Shown here piece after piece: positions 37,931-47,467 of a stretch of DNA of 64,000 bases. The DNA comes from Notospermus geniculatus. Its lineage: Eukaryota > Nemertea > Pilidiophora > Heteronemertea > Lineidae. Each line of letters begins with the position of its first letter. The first letter of the stretch is position 1. The stretch lies in NCBI GenBank assembly GCA_002633025.1, contig NMRB01001016.1, positions 164,418 to 228,417 on the forward strand, in the 5' to 3' direction. The position numbers and the translations under genes were made by a program. The notes beneath the pieces were generated by a model. That model saw only the letters and a list, made by a program, of their open reading frames with translations. It was not told the DNA's origin and did not search any database.

Positions 37931-38392
37931 GGCTATAGATCAGTTTCGCTAGCACCATCTTGCCAATAATCAGGTCATCACCATGGGAATGCCTAGTCCA
38001 GGACCTACACTGGTGCCCGGTCCCAACATAACTTACGCATGCGCAAATAGGATGCCAACGCGAAAGCATGTTGTTTTTCATGGATTGTCGCTAATAAAAC
38101 ATCAAGTTTTTCATGATATCTGACTTTATCTTCATGATTAATGGATCGAAATCGTTCCTTATGATTAGAGGAAACGTGTTAGGGCCAAAAATAAAAATTT
38201 ACAATGATTAGTCACTATATAAATGCAAAAATACTGCGCAGCAGAAAACTCCGCAGAATTTTCATTGCTTTTAACGTTGGCAGACAACTCACATCCGGGT
38301 TCTTTTCCCCCAGTGGGGGCCGCATGCGCAAGATCCCCATGGTGATGACCTAATTATTGACAAGATGGCGCTAGCGAAACTCATCTATAGGC
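37931..38392. mobile_element. TIR element, ~55-bp arms
   Basis: CTATAGATCAGTTTCGCTAG and GCGAAACTCATCTATAG; arms continue to ATCACCATGGG/CCCATGGTGAT. No transposase inside. Confidence 0.85.
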
Positions 38393-38414
38393 CTAGTGAC
38401 AAGTGACATTACGG

Positions 38415-38496
38415 TATACGAACATGCCAGTTAACAAAGGTTTCACGGTCGTGAACCCTTTGTGAAGCTTTTTTTAACGGGCATGTCCGTATACCT
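38415..38496. repeat. Imperfect hairpin in the KLHDC3 upstream region
   Basis: GGTATACGAACATGCC and GGGCATGTCCGTATACC arms with mirrored AAAGGTTTCACG/CGTGAACCCTTT in the centre. Confidence 0.75.
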
Positions 38497-38714
38497 CTTT
38501 GTAATCGAAGCCTTGCGTACGGTTTTCTGTTTTTGTTGGCTTAAGGCTGAACTGAGGCCTAGGCCTATTTCTGTCATTCTTCTGTTACTAATAAGCCAGC
38601 CCACAAATTTTTCACTTACATGTATATTCAGTAGGCTAGTGTCCTCACCGTTTTCTTTTTCAGCACTCCAGTAGTTCTAGTGGTCATGTGCGCTGGGACC
38701 AGTAGGGGTTCATA

Positions 38715-41700
38715 ATGCCGATGTGGACTGTTCATCTTGAAGGAGGGCCACGCCGTGTGAATCATGCCGCTGTGGCCATTGCAGACAAAATCTACTCCTT
38801 TGGGGGCTACTGCACTGGCGAAGACTATGAAACAATCAGGCCAATGGATGTTCATGTCTTAGATACAGGTAACGCTATTGAANCTGCTTGTGTCATTCAA
38901 GAAAAAATGTACATATATGGAGGATATCTGGAATGGGTAGGCACTCTCTATGGTTAATAATTGAGCTCAAATTTGGGCGGGAAATGTTATGCTACTGTAA
39001 ACCGTGAAATTTTCGCGGCGCTAAATGTTTGCGATTTTTGGGGTCTACGAATTTGCGAAGAATAATTTTTCACGATTGGAACCCTTCAGCTTCATAAAAC
39101 CTCAAGAACCAATGATTTTCGCGTGATTTAATATGTTCGCGTTTTGACCCTCGAGTGCGAAAATAAAACGCACGCGAAAATTTCACGGTTTACAGTAATT
39201 TCGAGTCTGGTAAATTTTCTATACCAGTAGTCTATTTCAGTGCGAGATGAATTATATCTTGTTATGGTGATGTTAGGCTTTAGAAATTAGATTCCCTAAC
39301 ACTAGAGAAGCAGTTTCAATAGTCAGTACGAAGAATGATGGGATTTATGTGCCAGTAATACACTCATGGACGGGTTACAAAATGTTTGTTTCTATTTTAG
39401 CTCGACAGATTCAGTAATGATGTCCATTCGTACAGTTTTGAAACAAATCAGTGGGAATTACTTCTTGCCAATGTGAGTATACTTTGTTGCTTACGGTAAT
39501 ATTGTATTCTGGTAGGAAGCAATGTCTTTCACCTTAGAAACCTGGGCCCAGTTTCACAAAGAATCTTAAGTCTAAGAAAAAACTTAAGTCTGAAATGAAG
39601 TCATCTGATTTGCTGAAACCCTGGTCACATGATGATTTAAGTCAAACTTTAGACTTAAGTTTCTTTGTGAAACTGGGTCCTGATTTCTATTTCTTGTTCT
39701 AATATTGTATTAGCGATGTAATTAAAAGGCCTTGGTGTATTTCTTATATCAAACTAATATATTAGTTTCCATCCTACATGAATTTTCGTTTCAGGGTACA
39801 CCTGCTCGTTGGCGAGACTTCCAATCTGCAACGGGGATCGCGAATCTCATGTTCATTTTCGGCGGTAGAAGCGACAGAGCCGGGCCGTTCCATACCAATA
39901 ACGAGATCTATTGCAATAAAATTCAGGCATTTAACATCAGTGACAATCTTTGGCACGAACCAGTTACGACTGGTCTGACGCCCATTGGACGAAGAAGTCA
40001 TTCGGCTTGTGAGTATTCATCAAATTGTTTAGACCTTCCTAGGGTGTTCGGATACTTGCTGGAGCTTGGGCTAGCTTTTTGCTGGAGAATGGTCCATTTT
40101 GAGGTTGCCTCGCTTGAGCATCTGAAACGTGATCAACTTTCAAAGATTTGCACAAAACCACACGGCACATAATGTCCTTCAGCGAAGGATGGTGACTGGT
40201 CAGATAGCATTGGCGGTGAAACACTGATTACAGAACCAAACCGCAGATGGTGCGAGCACTGCCTGAGCAGACGATAGTCAGCAAAGGCGGTTGGAAAATG
40301 CAGTTTGTGAAATCGGGGAACAATTTTTCTGAAGAGCTTCACTTTTGGGGAAATGCGTGAGATTACACACAGCTCGCGGGAGTGCGGGAGAACAGGTGTA
40401 AATGCGTGAGTCTCCCGCGAAATGCGTGAGACTTGGCAAGTCTGAGTCTTTGTCAAGTCATTCTAAAAACTGAAACTTTGACAAGGGTTGTGAGAATGGC
40501 GTAGTGGGAACATCAACGCCTGCCACAAATGAGGTCACTGGTTCAATCCTGGTCGTCCTAGTGGATTTATGTGTTGGAGACACCAATCTCTCTTTACGTC
40601 ACTGGTTTCCTCTGGGGACTCAGGTTTCCTCCCCCTGACACAAATATCGCCCAGTAGTTTTGATGAATAAATTTGACAAAAATGTTGTTAAGTGACTGAC
40701 CTTCGTGTAGTTGTCAGGAACACAATATACATCTAACTTTAATACTTCTCATTTTTTTCAGTCGTTTACAGAGAGAAGTTATTCATATTTGGCGGCTATA
40801 ATGGAATCCATGATATTCATTTTGATGATATCTACAAGTTTGATCCAGGTATATTCATCTACTGGTACCCACTCCTCCTTTTATGCGCCGAGGTAGATTT
40901 TTGGAGGAATTTATGCCATGACTGTGTGAAGTTAGGAACAATTTGTTTGCTGGATTTGAAAAGACTACTTTGAAAAGACTATTTTCTTTTTCTTCTCTGC
41001 TCTCCTTTGCCTATTTAACTCGTATCCTTCAAACTTGCAGCCAGAAATAACTGGTCTGTTGTCAAAATGAAAAACTGTGGTCCGTGTCCCAGACGGCGTC
41101 AGTGCTGTTGTGTAATTGGGGACCGAGTGTTTTTATTTGGCGGAACAAGGTGAGTGCCTGAATATGATTTTTCTCCAAGAATTCAAAAAAGTGAAATCCA
41201 ACCACTTAACTACCATTGACCAGAATTGTGGTCCTGATGTAATGATGGGACATGACATACATGTAGTAGTGAATTGATCTGGCAGATTTTGAGTTTTACT
41301 TTCATCCTGTTTCAGTCCGTGTGCAGATCCAACGGAAGGAATGGATTCGGATTCAAATCTCATGGATCATTCTGATCTCTATGTTCTAGATTTTGGTAAG
41401 TACCATCATGTTTATAATGCCTCCTGAATCCAGTGCTAATCAAAAGTCATTTTAGAATTCCTTTCTACACCATCAATTTTTCATAGGCCCGTATTTGAAA
41501 ATTTTCCTCAACGTCAAGGAGTTCCTCAAGGCTATTGTTCTCAACAGGAGAACAATAGCCTTGACGAACTCCTTTACGTTGATGAGGATTCTAAAATACG
41601 GGACATAATCTCAAACGAGTGATCTCAAATCTGTCCCTGTATTTTTCAGCGCCGAGCTTAAAAACTCTCTGCCAACTCGTTGTCCTGGAACATAATCTCG

Positions 41701-41902
41701 ACACAACCTTGTTGCCTAGAGACATCAGGTAAATGCAAGATTATAACATGTGATAATTTGGCAATTTATGTTGTTGACATTTCAAAGTTCATTAAAGGTC
41801 CAGCATGGTGCAATTTTAATTTACAATTGTCCTTCTTGCAGATGGGAATTAACGGCAATGACGACAAACAACAGCATCAGCAGGGTCAATTCAAACGGAT
41901 AA
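38715..41902 (+). CDS. KLHDC3: Kelch domain-containing protein 3 (CUL2 ubiquitin-ligase receptor), interrupted by an assembly gap
   Basis: Exons at 38715-38868, 38884-38936 (partial, after an N), 39401-39472, 39795-40008, 40762-40848, 41041-41149, 41316-41395, 41650-41728 and 41842-41902 (stop TAA). The protein starts MPMWTVHLEGGPRRVNHAAV, nearly the KLHDC3 N-terminus, and has kelch blades with FGGY, FGGR, FGGYNGI and FGGT turns plus GRRSHSA and CPRRRQCCC. It ends RWELTAMTTNNSISR, as in vertebrate KLHDC3. About 80 residues (blades 2-3, including the LWGGRNDTEGA segment) are missing at the N at 38883. The family recognises C-terminal glycine degrons for CRL2 ligases. An acceptor at 38661-38663 suggests an upstream non-coding exon. 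Confidence 0.93.
38883..38883. other. Single N: hidden assembly gap inside KLHDC3
   Basis: One N sits where exon 1's intron should run into exons for kelch blades 2-3. Exon 1 has its donor (after 38868) but only 14 bases separate it from the N, after which coding sequence for a later blade begins mid-exon. Several hundred bases or more must be missing. Confidence 0.85.
38995..39196. mobile_element. TACTGTAAA-ended palindromic MITE, copy 3 (KLHDC3 intron)
   Basis: TACTGTAAACCGTGAAATTT and AAATTTCACGGTTTACAGTA ends, TTTTCGCG-rich interior. Same family as 27793 and 28419 but a different subfamily. Confidence 0.82.
39546..39683. mobile_element. Palindromic MITE with CTG target duplication (KLHDC3 intron)
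   Basis: CTG|GGCCCAGTTTCACAAAG ... TTTGTGAAACTGGGTC|CTG. Arms also mirror CTTAAGTCT. A 3-bp CWG duplication with GGCCC ends suggests a PIF/Harbinger-like origin. Confidence 0.8.
40488..40640 (+). mobile_element. tRNA-derived SINE, second family (KLHDC3 intron)
   Basis: tRNA-like head TGGCGTAGTGGGAACATCAA with B box GGTTCAATCC, then CTCTCTTTACGTCACTGGTT and the block CTCTGGGGACTCAGGTTTCC. Related fragments occur at 6118-6255, 23655-23760, 31370-31505, 12655-12900 and about 15680-15710. Confidence 0.7.
41487..41604. mobile_element. Palindromic MITE (KLHDC3 intron)
   Basis: GGCCCGTATTTGAAAATTTT and ATTCTAAAATACGGGAC, ~55-bp arms, centre GTTCTCAACAGGAGAAC; flanked by ATA on both sides. Confidence 0.82.
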
Positions 41903-42550
41903 CCACCTGTGACTTCACGGTTCATTATTTTCATACAAAAATACGTACAAGGACAAAACAGGGAATGTTTTTGTTTGGCATAGCCTACTAGATTACTAAT
42001 AGGTAGACAAGATTTTTATCTGCTTTGCTCCATTGGAAGTTGCAAAATCCTTCTACTTGACGGATTTTGATACTTCACTGTTCATTATCTTCATACAAAA
42101 GCAACGACAAAATAGGGAATGTTTTTATTTGGCAAAATGTACATAAACAGAAATACTAACAGACTGCAAGATTTTTTTCTGCTACATGTATGCTTCACTG
42201 GAAGTTGCCTAATTCCTTTTCTGTTGTATTGGTGGATTACTGCAACATTTTTATCTGCCGTGGGTCTACTCATTATACTTTGACTTGTATTCAAGTTCAC
42301 CAGGTGAAACAAGGCTTGGTGTGGGGCAAGTGTCTTTTTGGCAGTTCTGATGGAGTTTTGGACTCAGTTTGGAGTATTTCTCCACATTTTAGTCAGCTAA
42401 ACTGCACCTGTGTTTGGTTTTTCAGAAATGCATTTCCCAGTAGTAGCCATTCTTGGAGGTTTTAAGACTTTCTAACCTTCTGCCATAATAACTTCTGCAT
42501 TTCTAAAGGCCAGCTTTTATTTTATCAAATTCAACTGGTCTTTGAGTGGC
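41903..42550. other. KLHDC3 3' flank
   Basis: A ~90-bp phrase (TTCATTATTTTCATACAAAA ... ) is repeated at 41920 and 42080 in diverged form. No gene seen. The 3' UTR of KLHDC3 probably starts here; no nearby AATAAA is convincing. Confidence 0.4.
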
Positions 42551-42660
42551 AGGCCTTGAAATTTGAGGCATGGGAGACTGATTGCTCTCCTTGTGAACAA
42601 TAAAGCTCTATTGTTCATGAGGAGAGTAATCACTCTCCCACGCCTCAAATTTCAAGGTCT
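42551..42660. mobile_element. Palindromic MITE
   Basis: CCTTGAAATTTGAGGCATGG and CACGCCTCAAATTTCAAGG arms of ~50 bp around AACAATAAAGCTCTATTGTT. It abuts the next element. Confidence 0.85.
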
Positions 42661-42795
42661 GGGGCCATATTTATGAAGCCTTCGCAACTTTGCGTTCACG
42701 CAAATCTATTGTAAGGCAGTCACAATAGGGCACGGACAGCCAAACAATAGATTTGCGTGAATGCAAAGTTGCGAAGGCTTCATAAATATGGCCCC
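42661..42795. mobile_element. Palindromic MITE with CTG target duplication
   Basis: CTG|GGGCCATATTTATGAAG ... TTCATAAATATGGCCC|CTG; arms of ~55 bp. Same end style as 7569, 9942, 41487 and 48519. Confidence 0.85.
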
Positions 42796-43120
42796 TGGAG
42801 TGGTATTCTACATGTACTTGTATAATGATGCTGTGTCTGATGCTATATCTGACATGTTTGGACCACTGTACATGTATCGGTTCTGACCATTTATATTCAT
42901 TTTAATGCCAATTTTTCTTGAGCTTTATAGATAATGTCCATATGCCTAATGTTGTCACAGGTCTTAAAAAATGGTCCTTTGTTCTTTATTTGCAAAGATT
43001 AACCTCAAAAGATCATGAATACAAAATAAGGGTGATCATCGCGCGATTAAGACTTAGACAGGTGTAACTTCACTAAATGCACACACTTCCACCATGCATC
43101 TGTCGAAGTTACACGCGTCT

Positions 43121-43355
43121 AAGGGCGGACTTCCACCTGAAAGTTTTCTGTCGCAATTTTCCTTTTGTAAACTTATAGAAAATTGTCAGATACTCTGTTG
43201 CATGATCAAGATCTTTTCGAACAATACGCGGCAGTCCTCAACAATAGACACACGAGCAAATTTTGGACCACCTGCAACAGAGTGTCTGACAATTTTCCAT
43301 AGGCTTCCATAAGGAAAATTGCGACAGAAAACTTTCAGGTGGAAGGCCGCCTTAA
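43121..43355. mobile_element. Inner foldback element 1
   Basis: AAGGGCGGACTTCCACCTGA and CAGGTGGAAGGCCGCCTT ends, mirrored AAAGTTTTCTGTCGCAATTT, centre not palindromic. Confidence 0.85.
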
Positions 43356-43521
43356 AGGCGCCGCTCCACGTGACAGTTTTCTATCGAAAGTTTGCTGTCA
43401 GATAGTCAATTATTGCTCTCAGACAGCAACAATTGCTGTCATACAGTACTGTATGACAGCAATAATTGACTATCTGACAGCAAACTTTCGACAGAAAACT
43501 GTCACGTGGAGCAGCGCCTTT
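43355..43521. mobile_element. Inner foldback element 2
   Basis: AAAGGCGCCGCTCCACGTGA and CACGTGGAGCAGCGCCTTT; ~80-bp arms with centre CATACAGTACTGTATG, so nearly loopless. Shares the GACAGTTTTCT..CGAAAG motif with element 1. Confidence 0.88.
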
Positions 43522-43614
43522 AGACGCATGTAACTTCGACAGATGCATGGTGGAAGTGTGTGCATTTAGTGAAGTTACACCTGTCTAAGTCTTAATCGCG
43601 CGATGATCACCCTT

Positions 43615-44837
43615 TTTGAATACGGCCCAATGTATTGGACTGTTTTCCTTGATTAAGTGGAATTTGTTATTTGCAGGATTAGATGTGTAATCGAACTATC
43701 ATGATTTTTGAGTTTGTATGAAAAATATTCTGTTTGTTTTCAATCAATATGATCATAGAATATGAGAAAATTTGACAGATGTCATCTGCTGGGCACTGGG
43801 TGTAGATAAGTTGAGAAAATACTTCATTTATGCACCTCAGGTCCTTCATTCTTGTCGGTAACGCCCGCCTGTTACGACATAGGTCCATGTCGGTAATAAT
43901 CATTGAGTGAATGTGAAGTTATTTGTTGTACCATTTGTAGAATCAAAATGGTAGTTCTTTATTCAAGCTTCCTAACATTTGCATAGACTGCAGCAGTTAC
44001 ACTGAAGAAATGCTTTATATAATAAATGTATTTATTACAGATGTATGAATAAATTATGTGTATGATTTCATGCTAATTTGGGTTCTTGTTTGGTTGGTTG
44101 TTTTCATTCATCTGATAAGCAGAATGGATAGATAGTCCCCAGGTTTATGCTACAGTAAAAGTCCCAAGACTACTCTCCATTCCAGTTCCGATTGGCGCGA
44201 GGTTTATCAACGATAGTTCCACAACGGCTGGGCCGAATTTGATGAAACATGCGTCAATCGACTTGTCTTTCTTGGCGGTACAGCCATCATCACTGTCATT
44301 TTCCCGAAAAACGTGACAGAAAAAGTTCTTTCACAAATCGCACTTCGTGTTTATGGCCGAAATGGCGGCCATTTTTAAATGACGCAATGCATCGCGCACG
44401 TGTAAACTGCACTGAACAGCATAGCGAAATGAAATGGGTTTTGAGAAAGGGATCCATTATGCAGGCCTTACACGAAAAATGAAGATAGCAGAAAGATACC
44501 AGCAAGAAAGACAAGTTAATTGATGTATGGTATGTTGAATTTGACCCAGCCGTTGCGGAGATATCGGCTGGGTCGGTTTGAGCATGACCATGCTCAAGCT
44601 CATCCAAATCCTAGCCAATGTTGTAACTCAGATGACACTGCTTTGCTGCAAAACGGTTTCATGTACATGCATGTAGTCCTTCACTTTATTGTGACCCAAA
44701 TCTCATCAAAACTTCACCAATTTTTAGTATGAGATAACCATGGAGCATTCTAACTTAAGTTCCTCTAGAGGCACAAGTGGATGGGCAAACATCTTGTCTC
44801 TGGTCAAGTTGGGGTTTGGGGTAGAATGGATGTACAT
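43615..44837. other. Intergenic stretch with one TIR element
   Basis: No gene seen. An AATAAA near 44047 on the plus strand could serve KLHDC3 but is 2 kb from the stop. Holds the element at 44221-44567. Confidence 0.4.
44221..44567. mobile_element. Imperfect TIR element
   Basis: ACAACGGCTGGGCCGAATTT and AATTTGACCCAGCCGTTGCG ends, and CGACTTGTCTTTCTTGGCGG mirrored near the right end. No coding content. Confidence 0.7.
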
Positions 44838-45116
44838 GTACATAGAAATCAATGTGTTCAATGAATTCCTCATTCTCAGTAATGAATCAACAATTCAGTG
44901 GTTAACAAATCAAGAATTTTAATCCCAAAAAATCGTAAAAACTGATGTTTGTACAAAAGTTTTTCAAGAGAATGACTGGCAGTTAAAGAATGCAATTTTC
45001 AACCATACAAGATACACATGGAGAGTCCTCACCAATATTGTCCATATCCATGAACATACTTACAGTAAGTCAAAGTGTGAAATAGAAACGGGTTTCTAAG
45101 GTGAAAGACATAAGTG

Positions 45117-45486
45117 GTGTTTACACCTGAGGAAATTGCCGGACCTGACCCGGCTCTGATCCGCCTTTTTTGCGTTTACACCTATGAAAATCGGATCCGG
45201 GTTAAAAATTGCCGGACTAAATTAGTTCGCTTTCGATCGGCGGGTCTGATCCGGGTTATACTTTAGCCCGGCAATTTCATAGGTGTGGACAGAAAAATGC
45301 AGGGCTAAAACGTTTACTGAGCCCACCGACAGGTGTCGGTCTGCTAAAATTGAATGGGTAGTGTGTCTATTAATAGCATGGCCAGCGTTCAATATCGTAA
45401 GACGAATAATAGGTGTGGACAGAAAATTCAATGGATCCGGGTTAAATTCGAACCCGGGCCTGGAAAAATTGCTTAGGTGTAAACAC
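45117..45486. mobile_element. TIR element only in duplication copy A
   Basis: GTGTTTACACCTGAGGAAAT and AATTGCTTAGGTGTAAACAC ends; the interior repeats the TTTACACCTATGAAA/TTTCATAGGTGT pair, so it is itself nested. Confidence 0.7.
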
Positions 45487-45739
45487 GGCTATAGCTTCCT
45501 ACCGGATTCGAACACACGGACCCTCGCATTAGGCATCAGTCGCCAGCACTAAGTGTGTGCACTAAGTCAAAGTGTGATACTTATCTTTTGTGTTGAACAA
45601 AGGATAAGTGTCACACTCAGACTTAAGTAGTTTTATGAATGAGGGGCAAGTCAAAATATACCGTAGTCAAAACTCTTAATAGAGATAAACACAACCCCTT
45701 ACAAATCAAAGAAAGCAAAATATCAATGCAGGTGAAAAA

Positions 45740-45990
45740 CAAGAGCAACGCAAAGCGTGGCATATGCCCCCGCGTGTATGTTGAGTTGGGCGAACCTCCA
45801 GTCAAGTTATGTTGAAATCAGATTCCGTAATACCAAAAATCAATTTGATCGGACGAACAGTTCTCTTTTAAATGAACGGAAACAATAAACGGACGACGGA
45901 CGACGACGGACGACGACGACGACGGACGACGACGGACGTAACGGGTGACGACATAATGCCCCCGACTGCGTTGCAGCGGGGGCATAAAAA
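45740..45990. mobile_element. 251-bp insertion only in duplication copy A
   Basis: Copy B reads GGTGAAAAAGATG across this site. Copy A has GGTGAAAAA, the insert, then GATG, with AAAAA on both sides. The insert starts near GGCATATGCCCCCGCG and ends CAGCGGGGGCATAAAAA. It contains a GGACGACGAC microsatellite (45888-45945). Confidence 0.85.
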
Positions 45991-46669
45991 GATGATTTGG
46001 TAGTATCTTGATGGTAGTACTGCAGGGATGGAGCTAGCTTCTGCCAAGTCTTAGCCAAATCATTAGCCAAGCCACTGAGTTAGCCAAATTTTCCATTCTA
46101 ATGGATTTATCATAGTTTGGAAAATTCCAGCCAAATGGTTGAAGTTTAGCCAAATCAGATGTGAAATAGCCGATGGCGTTTTGGCGAGTGGGTAGTGCCA
46201 TCCCTGGTACTGTACACACACACAAATCATGATTAATTACCCCATACAGGATTAATTAGCAGGTGATTAATTACCACTGATACGACAGTCTGCATTCACC
46301 TCTGAACACATCTATCATACTGATAGGCCTGTTTTATTGAGACAGTGGTCCTAATTAAGGATTTTCCCTGGGACATCAAATAAACATTTTGAGAGAGAAA
46401 CAATGCCCCATTGTATAGCTCTTTGGGAACAGACATCAGGGTAATTTAGGTGAAAATTCCTAACCAAGGGCATTCTTGCCCAATCGAGTGGCGCCATAGT
46501 ATCTTGTCATGAATTTCCACTCAGACAATTGATCAACAAAATTTAGTCAGCATCAAGTACCGGTAAACCGTAATGTCAAGTTCTTTCCAAGGATTTCCAA
46601 CCTGAACACCTGGTACCACAAAAGAACACAATGAAATACTGAAATGACCTGCGTTCCATCAATGTCGAC

Positions 46670-46776
46670 TCAGGTCTTTCTTTTTCGAGGGTTCAACCCT
46701 TTGAGTCCTGGTGACGTCTGTGTTCCTTTCGATGCCACATCTTTTAGGCCCCTGTGAACTTTTCTGATGGTTGTTT
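46670..46776 (-). pseudogene. Extra copy of the VRK last exon
   Basis: Matches VRK exon 11 (49022-49128), including the acceptor, the open frame [18 protein letters not shown] and the TGA stop, with one Lys/Arg change. It lies in the upstream copy of the 2-kb duplication and beyond the N at 46936. It may be an alternative last exon, a duplicated remnant or the second haplotype; it is not required by the gene model. Confidence 0.75.
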
Positions 46777-46884
46777 CTAAAAGTAGGAAGAAAACGAAAT
46801 ATAATAATGAATTGATACACAAAACTAAGAAGTACTTTACGAGCTAGTCTTGAATACAGATTCCAAGGGTTAAAGTTAAAAAGT

Positions 46885-46935
46885 TAAAGTTTGGGTTTAT
46901 AGTCTGATATCAACTACGGTAGAAGTTCTCATCCA
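46885..46935 (-). mobile_element. Truncated copy of the same SINE, cut by the N
   Basis: Only the tail end (AAAGTTTGGGTTTATAGTCT ...) is present before the N at 46936. It corresponds to the SINE at 49219-49497 in duplication copy B. Confidence 0.85.
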
Positions 46936-46936
46936 N
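46936..46936. other. Single N: assembly join at the end of duplication copy A
   Basis: The N falls within a truncated SINE exactly where copy A stops. Sequence to its right (46937-47467) is unique and shows no gene. This is the pattern expected when two alleles are joined end to end. Confidence 0.7.
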
Positions 46937-47467
46937 GGTAAGGAATTGTAAGGAGGAATTAAGAAAGGTGACACCGGCACTCATCTCACACAAAAGACCG
47001 CCTGGCCTTGGATTACTCGATGGAGTGTCATCAGCAGTAACTATTGTTGACTAGGCCATGAATAGGCCTATTCACAATATTCAGCAGGCTGGGTAGATCT
47101 AAATGAGACGGAAGGAATAGCCCTGACTTGACTGGAAAACCGGACGAAATTCATTTTGGAAAATGCTCTGTAACTTCTGTTCACCACGGAATTTTTTAAA
47201 CCTGAAAAAATAATTTTGCTGGGAAACAAACAGGCTTTAAAGTGACGTTGGTTTCACTTCTAAAAAATATGCGATTGAAAATCACACTTTTTTATGGAAA
47301 TTTCAAACTTTTGTCAAAAATACAACTCATGCAAGTTCATGATATTTTTGGTCTCAAAATGTGTCTTGATGCCCTAAGTAATTGCCGTAAAAAGCAAAGG
47401 TTGATCCGCTGAAGATTTTGGGAAATATTTAAGTTTATTAGCTGTGCATTTACTTTTGATTAAGGGT
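46937..47467. other. Unique sequence between the two duplication copies
   Basis: No exon, repeat or RNA gene recognised. Confidence 0.4.

Larger units (their letters stand above)
36515..38663. promoter_or_regulatory. Intergenic region between divergent dynein and KLHDC3
   Basis: Presumably holds both promoters, but I see no certain TATA or initiator. It contains an ATACA microsatellite (about 37228-37267), two large TIR elements (37577-37820, 37931-38392) and an imperfect hairpin (38415-38496). Confidence 0.4.
43029..43614. mobile_element. Outer palindromic element containing two inner palindromic elements
   Basis: Outer arms of about 95 bp, 43029-43123 and 43520-43614, are near-exact complements (AAGGGTGATCATCGCGCGAT ... 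ATCGCGCGATGATCACCCTT). Between them lie two complete foldback elements end to end (43121-43355 and 43355-43521). Confidence 0.9.
44838..46935. repeat. Direct duplication, copy A (ends at an N)
   Basis: Near-identical over most of its length to 47468-49287. It starts at GTACATAGAAATCAATGTG and stops exactly at the N at 46936, inside a SINE. It differs from copy B by extra mobile elements (45117-45486 and 45740-45990) and lacks the MITE present in copy B at 48519-48624. Confidence 0.85.

Noticed and set aside
43029-43614. CRISPR-like or phage attachment structure
   Set aside because: The repeats are inverted, not direct and evenly spaced, and the locus is animal nuclear DNA; mobile foldback elements explain it.
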